DNA from: JBFXAF01 sp050184585
GTDB lineage: Bacteria > Pseudomonadota > Alphaproteobacteria > Rhizobiales > Rhizobiaceae
Assembly (NCBI GenBank): GCA_050184585.1
Contig: JBFXAF010000002.1
Coordinates: 372,001-436,000 of the forward strand
Direction of reading: 5' to 3'
Length of the DNA stretch: 64,000 nucleotides
Each line of letters begins with the position of its first letter. The first letter of the stretch is position 1. The notes beneath the pieces are model-generated. The model was not told the DNA's origin. It searched no databases and was given only the letters and a program-made list of their open reading frames with translations. Both the position numbers and the translations under genes were made by a program. Positions 8,141-16,745 of this stretch are shown here, piece by piece.

Positions 8141-8668
8141 ATGGTGAAGTTCCTGATCGCCGGACTGTGGGCTTGCGGCGTCACGGTCGGCGCGGTGATG
8201 TATTCGTTCAACGCCGGTTCCGGCGGCGACGGGTCGCAGGAGCCGCCGCCGCCGATGCTCGGCGGTCTGGACTACGTGAAGACGGAGATCATCTCGGTCC
8301 CGGTTCTCAGAAACAACGAGATCGGCGGCTATTTCCTCGGCCGCTTCGTCTACACGGCCGAACAGGGGAAGCTCGCGAAACTGAGCGTTCCGGCCGACGT
8401 GCTGATCGTCGACCACGTCTACTCGTACCTCTACGGCAATCCGATGATCGACTTCACGCAGATCAAGTCGGTGGACCTCGACGCCATGCGCGCCGGCCTT
8501 CGCGAGAGCATCAACAAGCGCATTGGCGATGATGTCATCCAGGACATACTCGTCGAGCAGGTGGACTTCCTGACCAAGACCGAGATCCGTGACAACACGC
8601 TCCGTCGCAGGGTCAAGTCCGACGCCGGTGAAACGGCCCCGGCGCAGCCGGCGCCGTCGGCGCATTGA
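8141..8668 (+). CDS. Membrane-anchored FliL-like flagellar protein
   Basis: A 175-residue protein with one N-terminal membrane segment (residues 3-22) followed by a proline-rich linker and a globular domain. That domain resembles FliL in outline: beta-rich middle, then an LRESINKRIGDDVIQDILVEQVDF helix-strand near the C-terminus. It is the last gene of the flagellar run and converges on the crotonase gene 4 nt away. An upstream in-frame extension reads into element A2 and is rejected; the ATG at 8141 follows the element by 7 nt. The FliL assignment is tentative. Confidence 0.5.
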   Translation: MVKFLIAGLWACGVTVGAVMYSFNAGSGGDGSQEPPPPMLGGLDYVKTEIISVPVLRNNEIGGYFLGRFVYTAEQGKLAKLSVPADVLIVDHVYSYLYGNPMIDFTQIKSVDLDAMRAGLRESINKRIGDDVIQDILVEQVDFLTKTEIRDNTLRRRVKSDAGETAPAQPAPSAH

Positions 8669-8672
8669 CGCT

Positions 8673-9458
8673 TCACCGGAAGCGCGGCTCGCGCTTTTCG
8701 AGAAAAGCCTTCAGACCCTCGCGCGCATCGGCGCCCGTCTGCGACAAGGCCGCGCTGAGGCTCTCCGTATAGAGGCCGTCGGCGCGCGACATGTCGTCGA
8801 TCCGGGCGATCGAATGGATGATCAGGTAATTGACCAGCGATGCGTTGCTGGCGATCTGGCGCGCCAGTTCCATCGCCTTGGCAAGCCCCTCGCCCTCCTC
8901 GACCAGATAGTGCGCCAGGCCCAGCCTGTGGCCCTCGGCGGCATCGAGGACGCGGCCCGTCAGCATCATCTCGGTCAGGCGGTCGGCGCCGATGATGCGC
9001 CCCACCCTGACGGTCGCGCCGCCGCCGACGAATATGCCGCGCCGGCCCTCCGGAAGCTGGAACTTCGCGGACGGCTCCGCGATCCGCACATGGGTCGCCG
9101 CGGCGATCTCCAGGCCGCCGCCCATCACCGCGCCGGTCAGCACCGACACGACGGGCAATCCTCCGAACTGGACCCGATCCATCAGGTCGTGCCATCCGCG
9201 CGAGTGGCGCATCACGTCCTCGGGCTCGCGGCTGACCTGTTCGGAGAGATCCAGGCCGGCCGAGAAATGCCCGCCCTCGCCCCGCAGCACGATCGCGCGC
9301 ACGCCGGGCGGCGGCGCCTCGAACACCTCGCGTAGCGCCCCAAGCACGGCGTCGTTGATTGCGTTGCGTTTTTCCGGCCGTGCGAACGTCACGGTCGCCA
9401 CGTCCCCGTCGCGGGTCACGAAGACCGGTGGCCGGCCCGCCGTCTTCCTGCTCGCCAC
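8673..9458 (-). CDS. Enoyl-CoA hydratase/isomerase (crotonase) family protein
   Basis: A 261-residue crotonase. Motifs: oxyanion-hole HFSAGLDLSE (about residues 64-73), GGGLEIAAATHVRIAE with the first catalytic-type Glu, and QLPEGRRGIFVGGGA with the second. It acts on acyl-CoA thioesters in the cytosol. It is transcribed divergently from a marR gene with an imperfect palindrome between them, and belongs functionally with the feruloyl-CoA-synthase-like ligase and thiolase further on. Whether it hydrates an enoyl-CoA or cleaves a hydroxyphenylpropionyl-CoA cannot be decided from sequence. Confidence 0.85.
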   Translation of the reverse strand: MASRKTAGRPPVFVTRDGDVATVTFARPEKRNAINDAVLGALREVFEAPPPGVRAIVLRGEGGHFSAGLDLSEQVSREPEDVMRHSRGWHDLMDRVQFGGLPVVSVLTGAVMGGGLEIAAATHVRIAEPSAKFQLPEGRRGIFVGGGATVRVGRIIGADRLTEMMLTGRVLDAAEGHRLGLAHYLVEEGEGLAKAMELARQIASNASLVNYLIIHSIARIDDMSRADGLYTESLSAALSQTGADAREGLKAFLEKREPRFR

Positions 9459-9504
9459 GCTTCCTCGCTGTCCGGTTGTCGCCCGGTCTGTCGCTTGATT
9501 GAAC

Positions 9505-9521
9505 TGTTTTGTATCATAACA
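9505..9521. promoter_or_regulatory. Imperfect palindrome between crotonase and marR genes
   Basis: TGTTTTGTATCATAACA is a 17-bp imperfect inverted repeat in the divergent promoter region and shares the AT-rich TAACA half with the palindrome at 13695-13717. It is a plausible MarR operator for autoregulation and crotonase control. Confidence 0.4.
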
Positions 9522-9655
9522 TTCGTCGAATCATCAAGGCGCTCGGTGTCTGGGGGTATCGGGCGTTGCCGGGTGAACGGAGGCGGCATGGAGCCTAGAA
9601 TGGACGCCGGACGCGCGATTCGCGTCCGGTGCGGGATCGGAGCCCGCGGGCCGGC

Positions 9656-10141
9656 ATGAGCAGCGAGAGGCGAAAGCGGAACGCGACGACCGGGGCTGGC
9701 GCCGACGCCGGGATCCCCGCCATGGGCAGCATCATCGGCTACAAGCTGAGGCGCGCCCAGCTTCATGTGTTCCAGGATTTCCTCGGCGCTTTCGCCGCGA
9801 TGAAGCTCAGGCCGGCGGAGTTTTCGGTCCTTGCGCTGATCGCCGAGACCTCGGGCCAGAAGCAGTCCGAGATCGCCGGTAAGCTCGGCATCAAGCGCGC
9901 CAACTTCGTCGCCCTCATGGATGGGCTGGAGCGGCGCGGGCTCGCGGAGCGCCGCAAGTCGGAGGGCGACCGGCGCTCGCATTCGCTGCATCTCACGCCG
10001 GCCGGGGTGAAGTTCGTCCGCGACATGATGGCCGTCTGGCACGAGCACGAGAACCGGCTGATCGACAGGCTCGGCGGTCCGGCCGAACGCGACCGCCTGA
10101 TCGACCTGCTCGACAGTCTCCTCGATCCCGGCGAGAAGTAG
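9656..10141 (+). CDS. MarR family transcriptional regulator
   Basis: A 161-residue protein from ATG 9656; a GTG at 9629 would add nine residues. It has a winged-helix MarR core with SEIAGKLGIKRANFVALMDGLERRGLAERRKSEGDRRSHSLHLTPAG (split recognition helix and wing). MarR proteins next to hydroxycinnamoyl-CoA genes usually sense an aryl-CoA ligand and repress. Here it is divergent from a crotonase gene and convergent with a thioesterase, within reach of the ligase cluster. Effector and targets are inferred from context. Confidence 0.88.
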   Translation: MSSERRKRNATTGAGADAGIPAMGSIIGYKLRRAQLHVFQDFLGAFAAMKLRPAEFSVLALIAETSGQKQSEIAGKLGIKRANFVALMDGLERRGLAERRKSEGDRRSHSLHLTPAGVKFVRDMMAVWHEHENRLIDRLGGPAERDRLIDLLDSLLDPGEK

Positions 10142-10147
10142 CCCCTC

Positions 10148-10573
10148 TCAGGCCGTCCGTGACAGCGCGTCCACGACCGCCTGCGGTATCGCGACGCCCT
10201 TGATGCGCGAGGCGTCGTCGGGATCGCGTCCCGTCCACACGCGCGTCTCCCTCGCCTCGATCGCCAGCGTTTCGCCCTTGTAGACCATGTGTCGGATGTC
10301 GAAGCTGGAGCGGCGGATTTCCGACGCCTGCGTCGCGATGGTGATGACGTCGCCGAACCGCGACGGCGCGATGAACTTCGCGCCCGTGTCGACCATCGGT
10401 ATGCCGACGATGCCGAAATGCTTCGTCCATTCGATCTTCTTCATGCCGAGCGCCGCCTCGAACAGATAGGCCGTCGCGGCGTCGAACATGGCGAAGTAGC
10501 GCGGATAGAAGACGATGCCCGCGGGGTCGCAATCGCCCCATTCGATCTCGACGTCGCGCCGATGGATCAGCAT
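10148..10573 (-). CDS. Acyl-CoA thioesterase, hot-dog fold (4-hydroxybenzoyl-CoA thioesterase type)
   Basis: A 141-residue hot-dog thioesterase. WGDCDPAGIVFYPRYFAMFD holds the catalytic Asp of the 4HBT/YbgC family. The start at 10573 (MLIHRRDVEIEW) is decided by a GGAGG six nt upstream; a start 15 nt earlier would overlap the thiolase. It lies one base after the thiolase stop, so ligase-thiolase-thioesterase form one operon. It would release CoA from aryl- or acyl-CoA intermediates in the cytosol. Confidence 0.85.
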   Translation of the reverse strand: MLIHRRDVEIEWGDCDPAGIVFYPRYFAMFDAATAYLFEAALGMKKIEWTKHFGIVGIPMVDTGAKFIAPSRFGDVITIATQASEIRRSSFDIRHMVYKGETLAIEARETRVWTGRDPDDASRIKGVAIPQAVVDALSRTA

Positions 10574-10574
10574 C

Positions 10575-11816
10575 TCAAGCCTCCGCATTCTCGACGAGCA
10601 CCGCGACGCCCTGCCCGCCGCCGATGCAGGCCGACGCGATGCCGCGGCGCAGCCCGGCCCTTCTCAGTTCGCGCGCCAGCGTCACCGTGATGCGGATGCC
10701 CGTCGCGCCCAGCGGGTGGCCGATCGCTATCGCACCGCCATTGACGTTCAGCCGTTCCTCGTCGAGCCCAAGTTCGCGCGCGCAGGCGATCGTCTGCGCG
10801 CCGAACGCCTCGTTGATCTCGATCCGGTCGATGTCGCGGAGCGTCAGGCCGGCATGCGCGAGCAATGTCCGGATCGCCGGCGCGGGTCCGATACCCATGA
10901 TGTGCGGCGGCACGCCGATCGTCGCCGCGCCGACGATCCTCGCCAGCGGCCTGCGGCCATCCGCACGCGCGTGCGTGCCGGAACCGACGATCGCGGCGGC
11001 CGCGCCGTCGACCACGGCGGAAGAATTGCCGCCGGTCTGCACGCCGCCGAAGGCGGGCCTGATCTTCGCCAGCGCCTCATAGGGTGACATCCGCGGGTGG
11101 CTGTCCCGATCGACCCACTCGACCTTCTTCGGCAGCCTGATGCCGCGTGCGTTGAACCCTTCGATTTCGAAGCTCTCGCTGGTCACCGGCTCGATCTCGC
11201 CGCCGAGGAACCCGCTCTCCTGCGCCGCGACGGCGCGGGCGAAGCTCCTTTCGGCGAAGCGGTCCACCTCCTCCCGCGAGATGCCATGGTCGCGCGCGAG
11301 ATTCTCGGCCGTATCGCCCATCGTGCAGGAGACCGCGGGATCGAGCAGCGCCTCCCACAGGAAGTCCTTGAACTCGACCTGTCCCATTCGGAAGCCGCTG
11401 CGGTGCGTGTAGGCGGCGACGGGATTGCGGCTCATCGATTCCGTGCCGACGCACAGGACCAGCTCCGTGCGGCCCAGCGAGACGAAGTCCGCCGCCTGCA
11501 CGAGCACCTCGATACCGGTGCCGCAGATGCGCTGCACCAGATGCGCCGGCCGCGCGACCGGCACGCCGGCATAGAGCCCGATATGGCGCGGCGTGAGATA
11601 GGCGTCGAACGAGGCCTGCGCCATCGAGCCGGCGATGGTCGTGCCTATCCCTTTCGGATCGATGCCCGACTTCGTCAGCACGGCCCGCGCCGCCTTGATG
11701 CCGAGATCGATCGGCGAGATCGCCGCGAACGCGCCCGTATAGTCGACGAAAGGCGTCCTGACCCCCTCGATCAGCCACGCGTCGTCGAAGCGGTAGGCGA
11801 GTGCGTCGGTCGTCAT
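10575..11816 (-). CDS. Thiolase family protein (acetyl-CoA C-acyltransferase)
   Basis: A 413-residue thiolase of normal length. The nucleophile Cys lies in QRICGTGIEVLVQAADF, the His in GGAIAIGHPLGATG and the second Cys in SACIGGGQG, so the active site is complete. It cleaves 3-ketoacyl-CoA with CoA, or condenses acyl-CoAs. The ATG overlaps the end of the CoA ligase (11813-11816), indicating coupled translation. It could finish a side-chain shortening route started by the ligase and crotonase. Confidence 0.92.
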   Translation of the reverse strand: MTTDALAYRFDDAWLIEGVRTPFVDYTGAFAAISPIDLGIKAARAVLTKSGIDPKGIGTTIAGSMAQASFDAYLTPRHIGLYAGVPVARPAHLVQRICGTGIEVLVQAADFVSLGRTELVLCVGTESMSRNPVAAYTHRSGFRMGQVEFKDFLWEALLDPAVSCTMGDTAENLARDHGISREEVDRFAERSFARAVAAQESGFLGGEIEPVTSESFEIEGFNARGIRLPKKVEWVDRDSHPRMSPYEALAKIRPAFGGVQTGGNSSAVVDGAAAAIVGSGTHARADGRRPLARIVGAATIGVPPHIMGIGPAPAIRTLLAHAGLTLRDIDRIEINEAFGAQTIACARELGLDEERLNVNGGAIAIGHPLGATGIRITVTLARELRRAGLRRGIASACIGGGQGVAVLVENAEA

Positions 11817-13675
11817 TTGCCGGTCCTAGCGATAATGATGTGCGGCGGCGGCGGCTCGGCGTAGAGGTCCTCGACCAGCGATGCCCGCGCCGCCATCACC
11901 GCCCGCTGGTTGATCGAGCCCTTGTCGGTGAGTTCGTTCGCATCGGCCGAAGGCGGTCGGTCGAGAATCGCCACGCGCGCCACCAGCGTGGAGCTTCCCG
12001 TTGAAGAGGACGCAAGGTCGTCCAGCCGCCGCTGGAACGTCGCGCGCAACGCCGCATCGGCGGCCAGCGTCGCTTCGTCCGCTCCGGCGAGATGCGGCCC
12101 CGCCCCCCGCGCCCCATCGGGATCGAGGAAGACGAGCGCGCCGACATGACCGCGGTCGAGCCCGGTGATCACCGCGTCGCGGACGAACGGAGCGAGCGCC
12201 CTGATCAGCCCTGCGCGCACGGCCGCCATGTTGACCCAGGTGCCGGTGGAGAGCTTGAAGTCCTCCGAGACGCGCCCATCGAAGAGCAGCCCCCGGTTCG
12301 GGTCTCCCGGATCGATGAACCTGAGCGCGTCGCCGATCCGGTAGAAGCCTTCCGCGTCGAAGCTCTCGGCCGTCTTGTCGGGTTGTCGCCAGTAGCCCGG
12401 CGTGACGCTCGGTCCCTTGAGGCGAAGCTCCAGCTTCTCCCCGTCCGGCACGAGCTTGACGTCCAGTTCCGGCGCCGGCAATCCGACTTCGCCGGGGCGA
12501 TCCACCGGCCATGTCGTCGTGAACGCGAATGGCGCCGTCTCCGTCGAGCCGAAACCGGTGATCATCAGCACCCGCTCGCCCACCGTGGCGCGGGCGTGGC
12601 TCCCGAGCGCGTCCCACACATGCTGGGCGAGCCCCGCCCCGGCATACTGCATCAACTTGAGCCGCTTGAAGAAGCTCTGCCTGAGCCGGGGGTTGGACAG
12701 GAAATGTCCCACCAGCATCTCGTAGCCTTTCGGCACGTTGAAGTAGAGCGTCGGCGACACCTCCTCGAGGTTGCGAACCGTCTTTGCGATCCCCGCCGGC
12801 GTCGGGTTGCCGTCGTCGATCCACAGGGTCCCTCCGTTGTGGAGCGCGATGCCGAAATTATGGTTGCCGCCGGCCGTGTGGTTCCACGGCAGCCAGTCGA
12901 CCATCACCGGCGGCTCGTCGCCCAGGAAAGCCAGCGCATGGGCGATCATCGCCTGGTTGCAGCACAGCATGCGCTGCGTGTTGATCACCGCCTTCGGCAT
13001 GCCCGTCGAGCCGGATGTGAACAGGAACTTCGCGATCGTGTCGCCGCGCACCGTCTCATGCGCCCTGTCGACCGCGTCACTGGCGGGCGTCGCCAGTATC
13101 TCGTCGAACAGCGTATGGGCGCGGCCATCCGGCGGATCGCGATCGACCACCAGGCCGACGCCGTCCTCCATCACCGCATCGAGCGCCCTGGCGAACGGAG
13201 CGCCGGCCTCGGCGAACACCAGCCCTGGGGTCAGCAGGCGGAAGACATGCTTCAGCTTGGCGTGATCGGACGAGACCAGCGAGTAGGCCGGCGACACCGG
13301 CGCATAGGGAATGCCGGCCATCATCGCGCCGAGCGCCATCAGCCCATGCGGGATGCTGTTGCCGGACAGGATCACCATCGGCCGGTCTGGCGACAGGCCC
13401 TGCCCGAGCAGCCACGCCGCGATGGCGCGGGCCTTGGTCAGCGCCTCGCCGAAGCTGAGCTTGCGCCACTCTCCGTCCTGGCCCCGGTCTGCAAGGAATA
13501 TCCGATCGGGCGCCGCCGCCGCCCATTCGAGCAGCCGGTCCGTGATGCGAAGCGGGTAGTCGCCGAGCGACGCCCGCGACCGCATGCGGATCGTCCCGTC
13601 GCCGTCGCGTTGCGTCTCGACGGACAGTTCCCCCATGCGGACCGGGCGAATGCCTGGCGTGTCGAGCATCGGCAT
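11813..13675 (-). CDS. Feruloyl-CoA synthase-like AMP-binding acyl-CoA ligase
   Basis: A 620-residue adenylate-forming enzyme. Core motifs: KFLFTSGSTGMPKAVINT (P-loop), ITGFGSTETAPF (A5), and GFYRIGDALRFIDPGDPNRG (A7). Overall layout, including NSIPHGLMALGAMMAGIPYAPVSPAYSL, matches the feruloyl-CoA synthase group rather than 4-coumarate ligase. It activates a carboxylic acid, probably aromatic, with ATP and CoA. A perfect 9-bp inverted repeat 20 nt upstream is a likely operator. The substrate is uncertain because the neighbouring carboxylase and acyl-CoA dehydrogenase suggest a branched or terpenoid acid. Confidence 0.82.
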   Translation of the reverse strand: MPMLDTPGIRPVRMGELSVETQRDGDGTIRMRSRASLGDYPLRITDRLLEWAAAAPDRIFLADRGQDGEWRKLSFGEALTKARAIAAWLLGQGLSPDRPMVILSGNSIPHGLMALGAMMAGIPYAPVSPAYSLVSSDHAKLKHVFRLLTPGLVFAEAGAPFARALDAVMEDGVGLVVDRDPPDGRAHTLFDEILATPASDAVDRAHETVRGDTIAKFLFTSGSTGMPKAVINTQRMLCCNQAMIAHALAFLGDEPPVMVDWLPWNHTAGGNHNFGIALHNGGTLWIDDGNPTPAGIAKTVRNLEEVSPTLYFNVPKGYEMLVGHFLSNPRLRQSFFKRLKLMQYAGAGLAQHVWDALGSHARATVGERVLMITGFGSTETAPFAFTTTWPVDRPGEVGLPAPELDVKLVPDGEKLELRLKGPSVTPGYWRQPDKTAESFDAEGFYRIGDALRFIDPGDPNRGLLFDGRVSEDFKLSTGTWVNMAAVRAGLIRALAPFVRDAVITGLDRGHVGALVFLDPDGARGAGPHLAGADEATLAADAALRATFQRRLDDLASSSTGSSTLVARVAILDRPPSADANELTDKGSINQRAVMAARASLVEDLYAEPPPPHIIIARTGK

Positions 13676-13694
13676 GCTTGGCTGGCTCCTCCCC

Positions 13695-13717
13695 GATTGT
13701 TATCAACTATAACAATC
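13695..13717. promoter_or_regulatory. Palindromic operator upstream of the CoA ligase
   Basis: GATTGTTAT at 13695-13703 and ATAACAATC at 13709-13717 form a perfect 9-bp inverted repeat around CAACT. It lies in the 59-bp gap between the BKACE gene and the ligase start. Size and AT content suit a MarR dimer, most simply the regulator at 9656. Confidence 0.6.
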
Positions 13718-13734
13718 AATGCCCGCGGGCAAGC

Positions 13735-14595
13735 TCACGCTTGCAGCCCCAGCATTGCCCGCGCCTCGGCCGGCGAGGCGATTGCGCGGCCGGCGTCGCG
13801 CGCCACTCTCGCCAGCGCGGCGATCAGCTCGCCATTGCCCCGCGCCCGGCTTCCGCCGGGCAGGTAGAACGTGTCCTCCAGCCCGGTGCGCAGCATGCCG
13901 CCAAGCTCGGCCGCGCGCCGGTGCACCGGCCAGATGTCTTCCCGCCCGATCAGCGTCGCCTGCCAGCGCGCGTCCGGCAGCCGGTACGTCGCCACGATGT
14001 CCAGGAGATCGGCGTCTGCCGGCATGCCCGAGGCCACCCCCATGACGAAGTTGTACTGCGCCGACGCTGCCATGCCGTTCGCAACATACATGCCGACCGA
14101 GCGCACGATGCCGGTGTCGAAGCACTCGAACTCCGGCAGCGCGCCGCACTCGGCCATCGTGTCGAGGAACGCCTTCACCTTCTCGACCGGATTGTCGAAC
14201 AGCATCGGCGGCCATGCCCATGAACCGTCCGCCTTGAGCTTCAGGTAGTTCAGGCTGCCGGCATTGCACGCGGCGATCTCCGGCCTCACCGCGCGGATGC
14301 AGGCGAGCGGCCCCGAAATGTCCTTGCCGACCGTGCCGGTCGTCTGGTTGATGATGATGCCGGGACAGGCGTTTCGGATCGCGTCGACGATGTCCGCCGC
14401 CACCGCCGTCTCCCAGCTCGGCAGATGACCCTTGCCCTCGCTCTGCTGGCGGAAATGGATATGGATGATCGCCGCGCCCTGGTCGTAGGCCTCGCGCGCC
14501 GACGCCGCGCATTCGGCCGGCGTCACCGGCACAGCGTGCTGGCGCGGATCGGTCAGCACGCCGTTCAGCGCGCAGGTGAGGATCGCCCTATCCAT
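13735..14595 (-). CDS. BKACE family beta-keto acid cleavage enzyme (DUF849)
   Basis: A 286-residue protein of the 3-keto-5-aminohexanoate cleavage enzyme family. These zinc enzymes swap acetyl-CoA against a beta-keto acid to give acetoacetate and a new acyl-CoA. The metal-binding HIHFR at about residues 45-49, GTVGKDISGP and GMYVANGMAAS fit the family. The ATG overlaps the carboxylase alpha-subunit end by 8 nt. The true substrate of most BKACE members is unknown. Here it takes the place that HMG-CoA lyase has in leucine-type clusters. Confidence 0.82.
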   Translation of the reverse strand: MDRAILTCALNGVLTDPRQHAVPVTPAECAASAREAYDQGAAIIHIHFRQQSEGKGHLPSWETAVAADIVDAIRNACPGIIINQTTGTVGKDISGPLACIRAVRPEIAACNAGSLNYLKLKADGSWAWPPMLFDNPVEKVKAFLDTMAECGALPEFECFDTGIVRSVGMYVANGMAASAQYNFVMGVASGMPADADLLDIVATYRLPDARWQATLIGREDIWPVHRRAAELGGMLRTGLEDTFYLPGGSRARGNGELIAALARVARDAGRAIASPAEARAMLGLQA

Positions 14596-16540
14596 CGGCC
14601 TCGATCTCGATCATCAGTTCGCCAGCCCGCGCTTGCGCGCCCGCAGCGACGTGCACGGCGCGCACCCTGCCGGCGATCCGCGCGGACAAGGTGGTCTCCA
14701 TCTTCATCGCCTCGATGACGGCGAGGAACTGCCCTTCCTCCACGCGCCCGCCGGACTGCACGCCAACAGACCTGACCAGCCCCGTCACGGGTGCGACGAC
14801 CCGCGCCGGATCGTCCTCGCCGCCGCCGCCGGCAAGCGGGTCGGGCTCCGAGAAGCGATATGTCACGCCCTTCAAATCGAGCCACAGCTCGCGGCCATCG
14901 AGCAGGCATGTCGCGGTCCGCCAAACCCCGCCGATCCGCACGCGTCTGTTCTCTCCGTCCGCCTCCACCGCCTCGACCGGATGGACCTTGCCATCCACTG
15001 TCACGCCCTTCATCGCCCCGCGCTCGAACCGCACGACGGCATTCCGTCGCTCGTCGCCGCAGACCAGCATCACCGTGCATTCAGCGACGCCCGTCGAGCG
15101 GAACCACCCTCCGCCGCTCGCCGTCGCCATCAATGCCGCCGCTACGGCGAAGATGCCATCGTCGGGCACGGGCCGCTTGAGCAGCGGCGCGCGCTCGTCC
15201 GACCAGCGGTCGATCAGCCCCGTCGTCATGCGTCCCTCGGCAAACGCCTCCGCCGCCAGCAGGTCGGACAGGAACCCGCGATTTGTCGTCAAGCCGAACA
15301 CCGGCGTCGCCATCAGCGCTCCCGACAGCCGTGCGATCGCTTCAGCCCGGTCGCGTCCATGCGCGATCACCTTGGCCAGCATCGCGTCGTAGAACGGCGT
15401 CACCGGGCCGCCTTCCGCGATGCCGGCGTCAACCCTGACGCCTTCGATCGCGACCGCATCTGCGGGCCGCCAGCGCAGGATTGGACCCGTCTGCGGCGCG
15501 AAACCGGCATATGGATCTTCCGCGTAGAGCCGCGCCTCGATCGCGTGCCCGTCCAGCCTGATTTCCTCCTGCCGCTTCGGCAGGGTCTCGCCGGCGGCGA
15601 CGCGCAACTGCCATTCGACGAGGTCAAGGCCAGTCACCATCTCGGTCACCGGGTGCTCGACCTGGAGTCGCGTGTTCATTTCGAGGAAGTGATAGCCATC
15701 GGCGCCGACGATGAACTCCACCGTACCCGCCCCGACATAGCCGACGGCTCGCGCCAGTTTCACCGCGTCGGCGCCCATCTTCGCCCTGAGCGCCGCGTCG
15801 ACGAAGGGAGACGGCGCTTCCTCGATGATCTTCTGGTGACGGCGCTGGGCCGAGCAGTCGCGCTCGCCGAGATGGATCGTGTTGCCGTGGCCGTCGGCGA
15901 ACACCTGCACCTCGATATGCCGCGCGTCGGCGACCAGCCGCTCGATCAGCAGCGCGTCGTCGCCGAAGGCGTTTTTCGCCTCGCGCGCCGCGCTCTCGAT
16001 CGCGGCCTCCAGCCGGTCGGCCGATTCCACCAGCCGCATGCCGCGTCCGCCGCCGCCCGCCGCCGCCTTGAGCATCACCGGGAAGCCGACGAGCTCCGCC
16101 TCGATCGCCAGCCGCGCCGGCGACTGGTCGTCGCCGGAATAGCCCGGCACCACCGGCACGCCGGCGGCCACCGCCACGACCTTGGCCCGCGCCTTGTCGC
16201 CCATCGCCCGGATCGCCGATGCGGGCGGGCCGACGAAGATCAGTCCCGCCGCCGCGCAGGCCTCGGCGAAATCGGCGTTCTCGGACAGGAAGCCGTAGCC
16301 GGGATGGACCGCGTCCGCGCCGGTCTTCCTGGCGGCGGCAAGCACGGCGCTGGCCTCGAGATAGGATTGCGAGGGCAGCGGCCCGCCAATTCGCACAGCC
16401 GCGTCCGCCATGCCGACATGCGGCGCGTCGCTGTCCGCATCGCTGTGGACCGCCACTGTACGGATACCCATCCGCCGGGCCGTGCGCATGACGCGGCAGG
16501 CGATCTCGCCCCGATTGGCGATGAGGAGCTTGCGGATCAT
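14588..16540 (-). CDS. Acyl-CoA carboxylase biotin-carboxylase/BCCP subunit (methylcrotonyl/geranyl-CoA type)
   Basis: A 650-residue protein from ATG 16540 (MIRKLLIANRGEIACRVM). A longer frame starting at 16624 only reads into the B1 repeat. Biotin carboxylase occupies about residues 1-445 with AAAGGGGRGMR (ATP loop) and NTRLQVEHPVTEMVTGLDLVE. A BT linker domain follows, then a C-terminal carrier domain with the biotinyl lysine in EAMKMET. With the beta subunit at 18093 it would carboxylate an alpha,beta-unsaturated or short acyl-CoA. Sequence alone does not separate MccA, GeranylCoA or propionyl types. Confidence 0.88.
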   Translation of the reverse strand: MIRKLLIANRGEIACRVMRTARRMGIRTVAVHSDADSDAPHVGMADAAVRIGGPLPSQSYLEASAVLAAARKTGADAVHPGYGFLSENADFAEACAAAGLIFVGPPASAIRAMGDKARAKVVAVAAGVPVVPGYSGDDQSPARLAIEAELVGFPVMLKAAAGGGGRGMRLVESADRLEAAIESAAREAKNAFGDDALLIERLVADARHIEVQVFADGHGNTIHLGERDCSAQRRHQKIIEEAPSPFVDAALRAKMGADAVKLARAVGYVGAGTVEFIVGADGYHFLEMNTRLQVEHPVTEMVTGLDLVEWQLRVAAGETLPKRQEEIRLDGHAIEARLYAEDPYAGFAPQTGPILRWRPADAVAIEGVRVDAGIAEGGPVTPFYDAMLAKVIAHGRDRAEAIARLSGALMATPVFGLTTNRGFLSDLLAAEAFAEGRMTTGLIDRWSDERAPLLKRPVPDDGIFAVAAALMATASGGGWFRSTGVAECTVMLVCGDERRNAVVRFERGAMKGVTVDGKVHPVEAVEADGENRRVRIGGVWRTATCLLDGRELWLDLKGVTYRFSEPDPLAGGGGEDDPARVVAPVTGLVRSVGVQSGGRVEEGQFLAVIEAMKMETTLSARIAGRVRAVHVAAGAQARAGELMIEIEADG

Positions 16541-16549
16541 GAGATTGAA

Positions 16550-16726
16550 TGCCCCCTCCACCGCCTTCGGCGGTCCCCCTCCCCCGCTTCGCAGGGGAGG
16601 AACCAAGGTCGCGGACATCCGCAACGCCGATCTTCTGCGATGAGCGGGAGAGGATCGGCGGTGCCGTCTTGATCCTCCCCTGCGAAGCGGGGGAGGGGGA
16701 CCATGCGAAGCATGGTGGAGGGGGCA
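16550..16726. repeat. Palindromic intergenic repeat, family B, copy B1
   Basis: A 177-bp unit bounded by TGCCCCCTCCA and TGGAGGGGGCA. It contains sub-hairpins ACCGCCTTCGGCGGT and CATGCGAAGCATG, and long complementary G/C runs (CCCCTCCCCCGCTTCGCAGGGGAGG and its complement, partly). It lies between the carboxylase alpha and acyl-CoA dehydrogenase genes. Similar units occur at 17951 and 53801. It is a BIME-like, non-coding repeat. Confidence 0.75.
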
Positions 16727-16745
16727 CGCACCATCATCTTGGCAT

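Noticed and set aside
16541..16624. 28-residue N-terminal extension of the biotin carboxylase subunit
   Set aside because: It is encoded by the B1 repeat; family homologues begin at MIRKLLIANRGEIA.
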